Shown piece after piece: positions 38,003 through 49,900 of a stretch of DNA of 64,000 nt. A program made the translations under genes and the position numbers. The stretch comes from Chrysomallon squamiferum (lineage: Eukaryota > Mollusca > Gastropoda > Neomphalida > Peltospiridae): assembly GCA_012295275.1 (NCBI GenBank), contig CM022672.1, positions 5,958,943 to 6,022,942 on the forward strand, given 5' to 3'. The number at the start of each line of letters is the position of its first letter. Position 1 is the first letter of the stretch. The notes beneath the pieces were generated by a model that worked only from the letters and a program-made list of their open reading frames with translations, was not told the DNA's origin and searched no databases.

Positions 38003-38626
38003 GATTATTTAAAAGTGTCAAATCATTATTCAATTCTCCCGCCTGCTTTCGACTGAAATACAGTGAATAATTGCAGCCGCTGTGAAACCCGCGCTATAAC
38101 AGGAAGTTGATATAGAAAACTACGGAAACAGCCGAACATTTGATATTCCCATAGTATCTTTCAAATATAATCAAGGAAAACAAATCGTGAAAAGAATTTT
38201 GTTCGACGGTATGAAATATCTTCCAGGACAAATATGTTAAAAGGCACCATTGAGAAATTATTAGTTATTTCGTTAGAAAAATGAATTAAGTATTGCAGAG
38301 GAAGGAGAAGTCGACAGAAACTGAATTTATGTACAGTAGACTTATCATTTAATAGTTAAACTTTACAGTACTATCACTATCACTTTGTATCAGTATCACT
38401 TCACTGTCAGTGTGTCACTAGTGTCACTTATTATCATAATCATAAATCAAGGGTGATGGGATATCAGATGTTAAATCAACAATTTTTTGTCCACTAAATA
38501 TCAAGTTTGTTGAAATGAAGGGTTACAGTATTACATTTGTTATTTTTATTATTATTATTATTATCATAAGTATTTATTTATTTTTATTATTATTAAAATA
38601 ATTAATTAATTATTTTTATTTTTTAG
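38003..38626. promoter_or_regulatory. Divergent HAUS8/BRF2 promoter region
   Basis: The HAUS8 ATG (38002, - strand) and BRF2 ATG (38655, + strand) are only about 650 bases apart and point away from each other, so this interval must hold both promoters and 5' leaders unless upstream non-coding exons lie further away. The first 200 bases are less repetitive than the rest. A pyrimidine tract ending in AG at 38626, just before the BRF2 start exon, looks like a 3' splice site, so BRF2 probably has an intron in its 5' UTR. I saw no TATA box I would defend. Confidence 0.5.
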
Positions 38627-38654
38627 GAAGCAGCTGTTTGTGAAATAAGTGAAA

Positions 38655-39779
38655 ATGTCTCAGACTGAATGCCCCATGTGTGGTGAGAATGCAGTTGTGG
38701 AGGACAGCCATGGACTTGAAGATTGCCGGGTCTGTGCTGAGTGTGGCTATGTGGTACCTGGTGTAACCTTAACATCAGAGTATCATGAATGTGTTGCTGA
38801 ACCCATCAGAGGAGCTTCAAAAGCACTGACCATGGCTTTGAAACGAAAAGCATCTGATCCTTTTTGTCTTATGCAGTGCTTGCAGCAGATAAAAGCTTTG
38901 TGTAGAAGTATGAACTTCTGTGAAGCTATGACAGAACAAACATGTGACACTTTCAGAGAGCTGTATGAAAATGAAAAAGTTCATTTTCGACACATGGAGC
39001 TTAAGCTGGCCATGGCTGCGTGTTGTGTTTATATTGTGGCCAGGATGAACAGTTGCCCAGTGACCATTGGTCACATTGTCCGTGTGAGTGGTATTTCTCT
39101 GGCACAGTTTGCTAAAGCCTACAAACTAACCAAGTCATATCTACAAGTGCCTTCAGTAGCAACTCCCACCATAGGCCAAATCTGTGCTCAGGTTTTTGCC
39201 TCCCATAATTTGCCCCAGACTCTACTGAAACAAACACAGAGCTTGTTGTTACTGTGTGACAAAATGTGGGTAACATTTTCATCATCCAACAAGGAAAACA
39301 TGGTGATTATGTGTTCATATTTTGCATGGCAAGCACACAACATCAAAAGAGAAACAAAAACTGACTCGACAACGTACTGCAAAAAGTTTAATTTTTCTAA
39401 ACAGAAGATATTTCAACAGAGAGTGTTTATTCAAATTAGACGTCTGATTCTGGCAATGGGCAAAAGTCTGCCATGGCTGGGGGAGGACCTGAGTTTGAAA
39501 ATGCTTCCATGGTACCTTGAAGAGATACTAGAATACAAACAAAGCTTAATGAAACAGGCGTTCGGTCAGTTTAAAGGTGATGAAAGTGATGAACAAAATG
39601 TTACAGGAGTATTTTCACTTCGACCACACAAAAAGTTCCGAAATGATGATCAGGTTTTAAAAGAAACTCTGGAAGGTGAAAAGCAAATTGACAATTTTAA
39701 GAAATTACATGGATCTCTAGATAAACCAGAAATAACTGAATCTGAGTTTGCAGGTGAAATTGATCAATTTATCAAGTAG
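38655..39779 (+). CDS. BRF2: BRF2, TFIIIB 50-kDa subunit (TFIIB-related factor 2)
   Basis: General transcription factor of RNA polymerase III acting at gene-external promoters such as U6 and tRNA-Sec. The 374-residue product begins at the ATG at 38655; an in-frame TAA lies at 38646. It starts with a zinc ribbon (Cys6, Cys9, Cys27, Cys30), including a VEDSH sequence also present in human BRF2. Two cyclin-like repeats follow (about 65-165 and 170-275), with the second containing an FAWQ motif seen in BRF2. The C-terminus has SEFAGEIDQFIK, resembling the SEIEQYL motif of the vertebrate protein. Human BRF2 is about 419 residues, so the length is close. The whole CDS is one exon, unlike its intron-rich neighbours; I see no terminal repeat or poly-A scar of retrocopying. 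An AATAAA lies at 39893. Confidence 0.93.
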   Translation: MSQTECPMCGENAVVEDSHGLEDCRVCAECGYVVPGVTLTSEYHECVAEPIRGASKALTMALKRKASDPFCLMQCLQQIKALCRSMNFCEAMTEQTCDTFRELYENEKVHFRHMELKLAMAACCVYIVARMNSCPVTIGHIVRVSGISLAQFAKAYKLTKSYLQVPSVATPTIGQICAQVFASHNLPQTLLKQTQSLLLLCDKMWVTFSSSNKENMVIMCSYFAWQAHNIKRETKTDSTTYCKKFNFSKQKIFQQRVFIQIRRLILAMGKSLPWLGEDLSLKMLPWYLEEILEYKQSLMKQAFGQFKGDESDEQNVTGVFSLRPHKKFRNDDQVLKETLEGEKQIDNFKKLHGSLDKPEITESEFAGEIDQFIK

Positions 39780-40519
39780 AGTATCAGTTGCAAATTAAAT
39801 TTAGGATTGTTAACACCAGTCTTACTCTTCGGTGACATTTGTAAATTATCACAGGCTTTAAGGAGGGACATTAAATAGAAAGAATAAATCACAGGAAGCT
39901 TAATAATGCATTAAACTAGGACTTTAAATCTCTATCAAATTTTAATTATTTCGTTTTTAATTTGTTGAAATTGTTAACATGATTGGTATAAAAATTTGAT
40001 GCAGTTCAAGTTCCTTTTTCTATGACGTGTCTGGGTGATAAATATTTAAATGTGGTAGGAGAGATGTAGTTATAAAATTAATAACAAGCTGTAGAAATTA
40101 TGATTTATTTTGAACTTTTAGTAATCTTTATTCAGTAAATCTCTAACAATTAAAAATTGTGAAAAATATCTAAACTAATTCATCTTGTTTGTTCATACCA
40201 ACCAACAAAATAATGCCTTTTATTTCTAAGGTATTAAACAAAACTGATAAAATTATTTCATGTTTGAACCAGATTTTGCATGTTTATATTGGAACGTTTT
40301 TGAGCTTTTATGTTTCTTAGTTGATATTCAGTGGACTTCGCAGATTGTTCAGCATTTATCTGTGAATTCTGTTTCAGAGACGGTTCCTTTTTGAGAAGAA
40401 CCTTTGTAATTTATATTCTTAAGAATTAGGAACAGGACAAAATGTGACGTAGCAAATAAACATTGAGTTTATTTTTCCAGGAAGATTATTCACATTTAAT
40501 CATTGACGGACTGTACAAA

Positions 40520-41000
40520 AGGTAATGTGAGCCGATATCCGGGTCAATAAAAATATAAATACATTTAATACACTTTATCAATAGAACATACTTTCCTAAT
40601 AATAAATAAGTACATCTTATACATTTTATCTGACAACAGACCATATTTTACTAATGGTAGATAAATTATATTGTTTTGTGTCCAATTATAGACCTTACAT
40701 CTAGTAGTAAATAAATACATTTTATATACTTTGTTTGACAATGGACGATATTTTTTTTTTAACAGAATTTGTACTTTTGATGATGTACTTTTTATTTAAA
40801 AACAGACAATAATAATAAATAAATATAACATGTATTTTACTTAACTATAAATCATTTTTTGGTAACAGTAAATAAATAAACTATATGTACTCCATTTGAC
40901 CATAGATCATAATTCGATAATAATAATAAATATATTTTGTGCATGTTATTTGACTATAGATCACATTTTGCTAATAATAAATAACTCAATAAATCATGCA
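40520..41000. repeat. Degenerate tandem repeat, unit about 70-75 bp
   Basis: Successive blocks share the pattern TACATTTTAT-like, then TTTGAC or CTGACAA, then ATAGACCATATTT, then TAATAATAAATAAATA. They recur at about 40600, 40660, 40720, 40790, 40850, 40900 and 40960. Copies are strongly diverged in sequence and spacing. It may be an old AT-rich minisatellite. Confidence 0.55.
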
Positions 41001-41123
41001 TAATTTTTTGTGTTTTTTTTTTACTGTAAAAATTTAACGACAAAATATGACATTAATATCAAATTTTATTATTATTATTATTATAAAAGCCAGAAGAGCG
41101 AAAGAATTCATCATGAGAAAATG

Positions 41124-41157
<34 letters not shown>

Positions 41158-41660
41158 GAGGGTGCAGTGTATTATTCCTCCTCAGTTATTGTTGCTGCTG
41201 ACATCTTAGGCCCGAAATGAATTCAACCGCGCGAAGGCGATCTGTTAACTCGAAAGACAAGTGCAGTCATAGATGACGTAACTAAAGTTTAGAGAAAAAA
41301 AACCCAAACAAAACAAATGCACATTTTGCACTTCACGCCACTTGTACGAAGAAGTAAGCGAGACAGAGTTTCATTGAGTTTCATTATCCGTCCGTTACCT
41401 CTGTTAAATAAGATTCAGGTAGATATATAATCTGGTGAGTTTAGAGAACAACAAATAACGTTGTCGTGTTGATGATGTTCCTTTTCCAGACATTTATCTG
41501 TATACCTTGGGCTAAGTCCGTTGTGAGCTATGCTGCATCAAACTTTAAAAAACAAAAACAAAATGCAATGTACCTCAACGTAAATAAATGAATGAATAAA
41601 TAAATGAATAAAATAAATAAATAAATAAAATAAATAAAAATAAATAAAATCACTGTAATC

Positions 41661-41662
<2 letters not shown>

Positions 41663-41747
<85 letters not shown>
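41663..41747. repeat. (CT)n microsatellite
   Basis: About 84 bases of uninterrupted CT dinucleotide lie in the BRF2 to coiled-coil-gene intergenic region. A TAAATAAATGAATA tract lies directly upstream. Confidence 0.95.
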
Positions 41748-41752
<5 letters not shown>

Positions 41753-44712
41753 GTAAATACTGAAGAATCTCAATTTTTTTTTTTTTTTTTTTAACTTATT
41801 TCATTATTATTATTCTTATATCGTTATTTTTTTTTTTATAATTACATACCCGAGTCGTTTCCTTTCTGTAAGAGTAATTAAAGTGACGCATCCTCGAATA
41901 GTTTCTTTATTCTGGCTGAATTTTGTTGAGCTGTGTTTCAAGCTGCCACGGCAGGGAGCAGTGGCATTGTCACATGGTTCACGTGATCTTTCAAATCGCA
42001 TTCGTTTGTCGAAGAATTAAGTATGATCCTTGAGTATAAGAAATATAAATAAATATCTAATGTACCGGTACATTTCAAGGGTTCCATAAATAATAAATGT
42101 CATAAATAATAATAATAATAATAATAATAACAACAACAACAACTAATGGGGAGGCGGAAAAGAATTACATGGAGAAAATTTCAGAAGCGACTATGGTTTA
42201 GAATACAGTAAACACAGTAAAAATGTTTTCCTTCTTAGACACAGACACGTCCGCACATACATATAATATACATGAGTGTATATATATAAACACATTCACA
42301 AGATACACAGGATGGAACGAGGGACACCACAGAATACCCATACATATAATCATCTCTATGCTGAACAAACACATTCTTATTTCACCTGAACAGCTAAATA
42401 ATCTCTGTCCTTAAATCTTTTTTTATTTATATATTTTTTTTTTCCGAGGAGGTTTAACAGAACACACGACTGAACTAAATAGCACTTGGCACGTAGTCAC
42501 TGTGACACTCATAGAAAACAGTTAATGAAGACTCGAGTGAAAACACGTAATAATAAACTGTATAAAACATGGACATTCTTAATGGCAGTCTAGCATGTAA
42601 GCGAGCGTGAACGTTGACTAAACACCTAGAAAACCTTTCTTTACACATCATTTGGTAGTTTTACACAGCTATCCTTTGTGACTGGTAAAATAGGTAAATT
42701 AATAGATCTTTGGTTTTAGGTTTTCATTTAAAGACTGAAATTAAACACAGAATGAAATATGAACCAGTAACTAGTTTGATAAAACTCTGCTTTAATGTAT
42801 TTGTATTTCTGTAAGATTCAGTTTCGAGTCATTCTAGTTTTAATTTCTTCGGATGAAGAACATTCAGCTGTTTGTCCATCTCTTTTTAATGTTTTGTCAT
42901 GTATTATTCGTTTTTCTGTTGCTGAATTTACCTTTTACTATCCAGTTTATTCTGTTTATCAGTGATATCCCTGCTAACTTAGAATTTATGTTTCTTTCAA
43001 CAACAACATAACTTTATTTACGACTACCCAACACACTGTTTTGTTCTATAACTGTATGTATTTTATTAATGACTATATGTATCCCACAAGCACTTCAGAA
43101 GAAAAGTTCTGATGATGGTCGTATAAACTCTGACAAATTCGATAAATTTAATGAAATTTCAGGTAAATGAACATCTTTGCCCTGCCCCCCTAAACCAAGA
43201 GTCTGATCTTATAAACTAATAAGGCTGAAATTTAGTTTGTCTTTGTATTATTTCGAACTAAATTAATTTATCGATTGTATATATTATCACACTTCTATAC
43301 ATAAACTAATAAAAGTCAAGACATTCACTTGTTACAACAATGCAGTAGTGTTTTGAATGCTTTAGTGTTTGCAAAGTTCACTGAACTGCTTACAGTATTT
43401 ATATACAGAATTAAATCACAGATGTTCTAAAATTGACATTTTAGTGGATTTTCAGTTTCTGGTGTTAATGATCTAAAAAGAAAGAATAAATCGTAAAAGA
43501 CCAATAGACATAATAGGAACAACAAAGATCAGAGTAAATATTTTTGGTAATGGACAGAAAATTGCAGAAACAATCAGTTAATATACAAATGAATATGTTA
43601 ACCTATCTCGTTTCATTTCGTCAGCGAGCTACGCTTACGAATAAAAGCTCTGTCGACGTTGTGCAGTTTATCCTTTTTCTCACCTCCTTAAATAACACTA
43701 CGCAACCGTAAATAAAATGCGAAAGGCATTTAGCATTCAGCACTGAACCGCACCTGTTGTGTTGGAGAAAATTCGCAGGCACGGAATTAATTTATCTGAA
43801 AATAATTAGAGTACACCAGGTATCAAATGAAAGCAGCAAGTATCCAAGGAACCAGTGCTGGGAAATATACCAGCAGTTTACAGTTCGAAGGGATTAATCG
43901 AAACTGGGAGGTCTCCATTTGCGATGTCAATCAAGGGATTAAACGTCTGAACTTTCGGGTGTCAGCCAGCAATGTGATGAAAAATCTTCACAGTGGAAGT
44001 CAAAGAAAAAAATACGAAGCTTTAGGAAAGGATTTGATAAAATGTGCATGATTGTTTATGATGAACTATTCGCGGTTCTGTAAAGAGAGTTTATCAAACA
44101 ATACAGTATGTGTTGCTTCAGAAGAATTGTTTCCATAGCACTCTTCGTTTTGCCACGACGCCTTCCACTGTTTCCAAAGCTGTACTCATTTCGCTGTGAA
44201 CGCTTTGTTCGTTCTGGTGTTGTTAATTATCCTGGGTGTTTATTCGTATAGAAACAGTGGGTTTTTTCTCTCTTTTGTTGTTTTTGCTATGAATCTTTTT
44301 ATGACATCGATTTGCTTTTAGTTCTTTGAAAGAAAGGAAAAACGTAGAACTAAGAACAAAAAGAAAAGATAATATAAAAGAAAGTGATTGAAGATAAAAC
44401 AATCCTTTTCTTCTTGTTTATTTTACTTTATTTTATTATTATATTTTAAAACCATAGACCATTAAACATTTTTTTACTTTAAACAATGAACAGTAAATTA
44501 CTGTGTTACTCGCAAAATTTTATATGCTGTACGTCGCTTAAATCTGAATTTTCACTGGATATATACAGGTGGCAATATTAATAATAATAAAAAACATTTC
44601 TAGGAAAAACGTTAAAGTGTGTAGTGAATGGAGCTAGAAAACACTCTGATGGTACGGTACAGATACGAAGACAGACATTATTTAACTTGCGGCATCAAAT
44701 GTGTTTCTTAAT

Positions 44713-46762
44713 ATGTCTGTGAATAACAATAATAATTGTAAGACGAATGGTCATCGCTTTAATGCGACCACTGCGGAAACACGGAAAAGTACATGGGTTA
44801 CTTATCCTTTTAAAGGGAACAGGTAAGTCAGACATGTCATTAATAATTTACATGTATTTTTAATTTATTTCTTTACTTTCGTTTTTACTTCAAAACTTTA
44901 CTGATTGCTGAATAACTAATGTCAAAATGCCAAACACTGCCATTGTAAAAGTGATTTCTAATTTTCATTCTTAAATGTAAAATGCACCGATGGTAAATAA
45001 ACTTTAAACCAAACTTTAATAATAATAAAGTATTGTAATAATATCCATTGTGATTTTTAAAATTCTTTTTCATTAAATGCTTTTGAAAATAGGTTTCTGC
45101 AGTTAGAAAGTGTATGAAAAATATCATTTGCAGCTAATCTAAAAAAAAAAATAATAATAAAAAAGTTGCTCGGGGAGTTTTCTGTGCGGTCCTGTAACAG
45201 TAGATTAAAACTGTTTTGCGTGTTTCTTTGAATAACACTTTTTCTTTCCTTCCTTCATTCTCTTACCCACACCCATACACCTTCACTCACATGTATGTAC
45301 GCATACAAACACCTTCACATCTATACATACATAAACATACACAAAACGTATAAACTGCACATTAACGCAAACACAAAAAGAAAAACACTTTACGTATGAA
45401 CGTCATCTTAACGTTTGATGTAATAAGATCGGCCAGAAATTGTTCTTGTCACTTCAGTCGACGTTATGCAATCTCTAAGTTAATCCTCGTCTTCTGATGA
45501 AATATTTGACACGCTGACCATATTATCCTTCTCTACACAGAACAAAGGTTAATTTACATCACTCGAACTACTTGTTAAAAATATATGCAAAAACAACTTG
45601 ATAGATAGATAGACTGAGAGACAGACAGATAGACAGATACATACATACATACATGCATACATACATAGACAGATAGTCAGACAGATACGTAGATAGATAA
45701 ACACATATATTTATGGACATTCATCTAGATAGATAAACAACTAGAGTGATAAAGAGACAGAAACACATGAAGATCGATCAATATATAGATACAGATATTG
45801 ATTTAGAAAGACAGAAAGGCAGATAGATAAACATACAGATGGATATTTAGATATCTATGTATAGAGAGACAGATGGATAGATAAATGTATAGTTAGTATT
45901 ACCTTCATTCTATATTACAGTATCTTACCCAACAGAAAAAACAGCAACACAGTGTTGTGTGTACTTTGAGTAAAAGTGTATTTTCAATATAAATGTCCTG
46001 GAGCTAGTTTCCCGGGTCGATATTGTTCTAAGAGGTTAATGTTCGCGTACAGGCAAATAGCAACGATTCAGATAGTAATTTTAACATATAAAATAATATA
46101 CAAATAATATAAAGGGTATGTGTAATAAAGTTACGATGGGAAGAATGAAATCTGTGATGGTGTGAGGTATAAATAATTAACCGAACTGGAATTAAGCAGT
46201 GAAATTTCCGCTGGTGTAATTATGAATTAATTTTTCATAGATAAAATATATTTACACTGTTAACAGTCAAGTATATAAGTGTTCATGTTTTTGTATATGT
46301 GTGTATGGGTTTATTTTTAAGTGTGTATGTGTATTAGTATATGACATTGTGTGTGTATATATGTGTGTGTACGTGCGTGTAAACGTGTTTTTAATCTGTA
46401 CCATTATCTAAAGAATCATTCTGGATACGTAAAATATCTAAACAATTAATATATATATATATTTTTTATCGTATCGTCATTGAATGGTACAGTGTAAATG
46501 TAACAAACACTATAGTGGTAATTTTTTGTTTTATGAACTGTTGAATATTAAGTGACTCGTTTAATCAGAATGGACTGAAAGGAATATAGCAACTGTTCGA
46601 CCACATATCTGAACCTTAACAGACAACTCGAATTCTATCCTGTTCCTGCGTGATTAGTTTATTTAATGTTGTGGTGTGTGCTAACCTGTCGGAAAGTGTT
46701 TATGAAAAATTATTTCGCTTCTTTTCAATGTTAGTACTTGATACGATACGATGTTGGTCATG

Positions 46763-46809
<47 letters not shown>

Positions 46810-46850
46810 CGGGGGTCTGTGTGTGTGTATTTTTTCGGGGTCTTCTTATT

Positions 46851-46943
<93 letters not shown>

Positions 46944-49900
46944 CACACAATAAAACAATAGGAAAGAATGGTTCATTACAAAATCAACCAAAACAAAAAA
47001 TTAAATTTTTCATTTTAAAAATTAAAAATTATATAGAAATGGAATACTGCAGGTTCAGGTGAGGTAACTGTACGTCAAAAATCATTAAGAATATCAGATT
47101 TAATTTAATGGGATTTTTCTCTGGTTCTTTCGACGAAATGAAAGAAACCATACATTATGCTTTACATTCAAACAGTCAGGCGCGGAATATTAATGGTGTG
47201 AGAACTGTGACCAGAGTGATACGGGAGACAAAAAGAAAAAAGCAAGAAAGAAATGTTTCTGCTTAACGATTTACTGAAAAGATTTTTTTGAACCCAAAGA
47301 AACGAGGCGCCGTATTCGTGCTTAAAGTTAACATAAAAAATTAAAGAAGTAATTTAATTTGTAACTAAGTAAGTTAGTAAACAATGACGTAAAACAGTAA
47401 GTAGGGAAACTAGTCAGCAGTTACAGACATATACACTGTCAAACAAAATAATAATCAAATAAATAAAAAAATAAATAAATAAATAAATAAATAATCAAAT
47501 AAATAAATAAATAATCAAATAAATAAATAAATAAATAGGTAAACAAACAAACAAACAAACAAACAAACAAAAAATCATCCAAACAAACAAATAAATAAAT
47601 ACCATAATATTGCAGTGAAAACAGTTATGTGAAAAAAAATATTTTTGGTAATGAACTCATCATCTTAAGAAATTTACCCAGACAATTAATAAAAACATTT
47701 CTAAATGTTTTTAAACCTGGCTCTCTCACCGTGTTATTTTTTTCTCAACAACTGCAATAACAATGCAACACACTTACACATTAAGAGATGCACAAACACA
47801 GTTATACACACTCACAAGCACACGAAAGAAATGCAATAAGCAGAATGATTCTAAAATTGGTTTAATGGGAAAAACTTCTTAGAAATGATATTTAAAATTA
47901 TATTTTATGTCAAATACATTAATCACCAGTACGTGTGGTAAAAAAAAAAAAGAGTCTATCAAATTAACAGTAAAAACTAATGTACATGTTTTGAATAATG
48001 TGAAAATGTCTTTTTATGTAAAAAAAAGTTTTAACATTGTTTATGCTTTCAATAGGCTCTGGCAGATCTAAACTTGTGGGGTTTTCTCCAGAAGAGAGAA
48101 AAAATAAAAATAGTTTGTTTTTTTGTTTGTTTTGTTTTAAAATACTATAAAAATGACGTCATAACTTGGTTAACAGTTTTCATACTCTGTCAGATAGATA
48201 AAAGCGAAAAAGAAAAACGTAAAGAAACAAATAACAGTAAAAATGTTATGTCTTAACGTTTTAATAACCACCCTGAACAATAAATACAAAATATATAATC
48301 TGATGTTCGGTTTATTTATTTATTTATTTATTTATATGCATCATAACGGAATGTCAGTGTATCTCACAAAACACACATATTTTATTTTAATGTCTATCTG
48401 ACAAAATGTACAGATTCGTTTTATTTTAATGTCTATGGTTGACTGTGTACAGATTATATGTATGTATGTATGTATGTATGAAAGATATGTATGTATGTAT
48501 GTATGTCTCTATGTATGTATGTATGTATGTATGTCTCTATGTATGTATGTATGTCTCTATATATGTATGTATGTATGTATGTATGTCTCTATGTATGTAT
48601 GTATGTATGTATGTATGTATGTATGTATGTATGTACGTATGTATGTCTCTTATAAACACACCAGGCGTGGATAGTAGGTAAAGCAGAGGTTCGAGGTATG
48701 AAGAATTACACTGTATTGTTGTTGTTGTTGTCGTTATTGTTGATGCTTCTGCTGTTGTTGGTAATCATCATCATCAAAATCATTATTAAAAAATAGACGC
48801 AATGATTGTAACTTACTCCGAATGAATGAATGAATATTTGTCCAGCACATACTAGTTTTATCTCACACAAATCATTTTCAAAAACGGAAAGAAATTCGAG
48901 CACACACGAAAGTGACAGTCAGATAATTTGACCCTGTCTCATTTCAGAGTAACTGGAAGACCAGCGGTCAACAAACGCGACACGTCACTGCCTCCAACAA
49001 AGGCTAACGGTCATCTCGTGTCGTCATGGAAACCCTCGGACGATGGAAATTACACGGTTTACCGTTATGAAGGAAACCATCTCCAAGCAACTGACGCTCA
49101 TCAGTCGTCGAAAAAACGTCAGCAGTCTTTGCCGCCTCGAAAACAGGGTATTTTAACTGTTTGTTATAACGTGTTATATCTGCAGTACAATCGATACAAT
49201 AACAGTGACATTATAGCCGTATTTTAACTTCATATCTGTTTATGTGTATAGCGTTATATAATTATAATTTTTCATTGGGCATTTTATGGCATGTGTTATT
49301 CCAGTCTAGTTTCATAACTTATTTAGTATCTGATTTAAGAGTTGTATATTCAATCTGTATTATTTTAATGGAGGTCTACCTTGATGTTGCTGTTTAATAT
49401 CTGATATCAGTGTCACATTCAGTCTCTCTCTAGTTTCATAGGATAAGAATATATTATGTAATAATTTTCAGTGTTACAAAAGAACTCTAAAATAAAAAGT
49501 AATTAAAACTTAACATTTAGACATTAGATTTAACATAGTAAAAGTATTTGTTTTCTTGATGTACTTTTTAAAATTAATATTATTTTAGACTCATCACTTT
49601 AAATTTTGTTTTGTTTTATTTTATTTTATTTTATTTTATTTTTTTTATTATTCATTTATTTATTTATTTATTTATTTATTTACTTTTTCTACTGTTTTTT
49701 TTTTTTTCTGTTTCAGTTTTATTTTATTTCATTTTATTTTATTTGTTCTTTATCCTAAATTTAAAATGAATACACGAAAACAAAACAGTACTTGAATTAT
49801 CTTCAAAATTTCAGTTTAACTGCAGCTATAAGTTTTCAAAATAAATTATTAATATATGTTAAGAACTTTATATTTTGTTTTTTAATCTGAACTTAAAAAA

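Larger units (their letters stand above)
39780..44712. other. Intergenic region between BRF2 and the coiled-coil gene
   Basis: The first kilobase is probably BRF2 3' UTR and flank. After it comes a loose repeat at about 40500-41000, with recurring AATAAATA, TTTGAC and ATAGATCA segments, then poly-A at 41124-41155 and (CT)n at 41663-41747. From about 43600 to 44300 the sequence is more complex and holds a 74-codon open frame (43827-44051) that I cannot assign. The interval just before 44713 should contain the promoter of the downstream gene. Confidence 0.5.
44823..48947. other. First intron of the coiled-coil gene
   Basis: This 4.1-kb intron contains (GATA)n-like sequence at about 45600-45890, a compound (GT)n(CT)n(CA)n array at 46765-46941, ATAAATAA/AAAC repeats at 47455-47605 and (TATG)n at 48457-48650. 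A GC-richer segment at about 48056-48105 follows a CAATAG acceptor-like site, but splicing it in gives an immediate stop, so I do not include it. Confidence 0.65.

Noticed and set aside
48056-48105. Possible extra exon of the coiled-coil gene (SGRSKLVGFSPEER)
   Set aside because: It lacks a good donor, and inserting it in the required phase gives a stop, whereas 44822 joins 48948 directly in frame.
48429-48681. Met-Tyr-Val-Cys repeat ORFs
   Set aside because: They are translations of a (TATG)n microsatellite, with no flanking coding signals.
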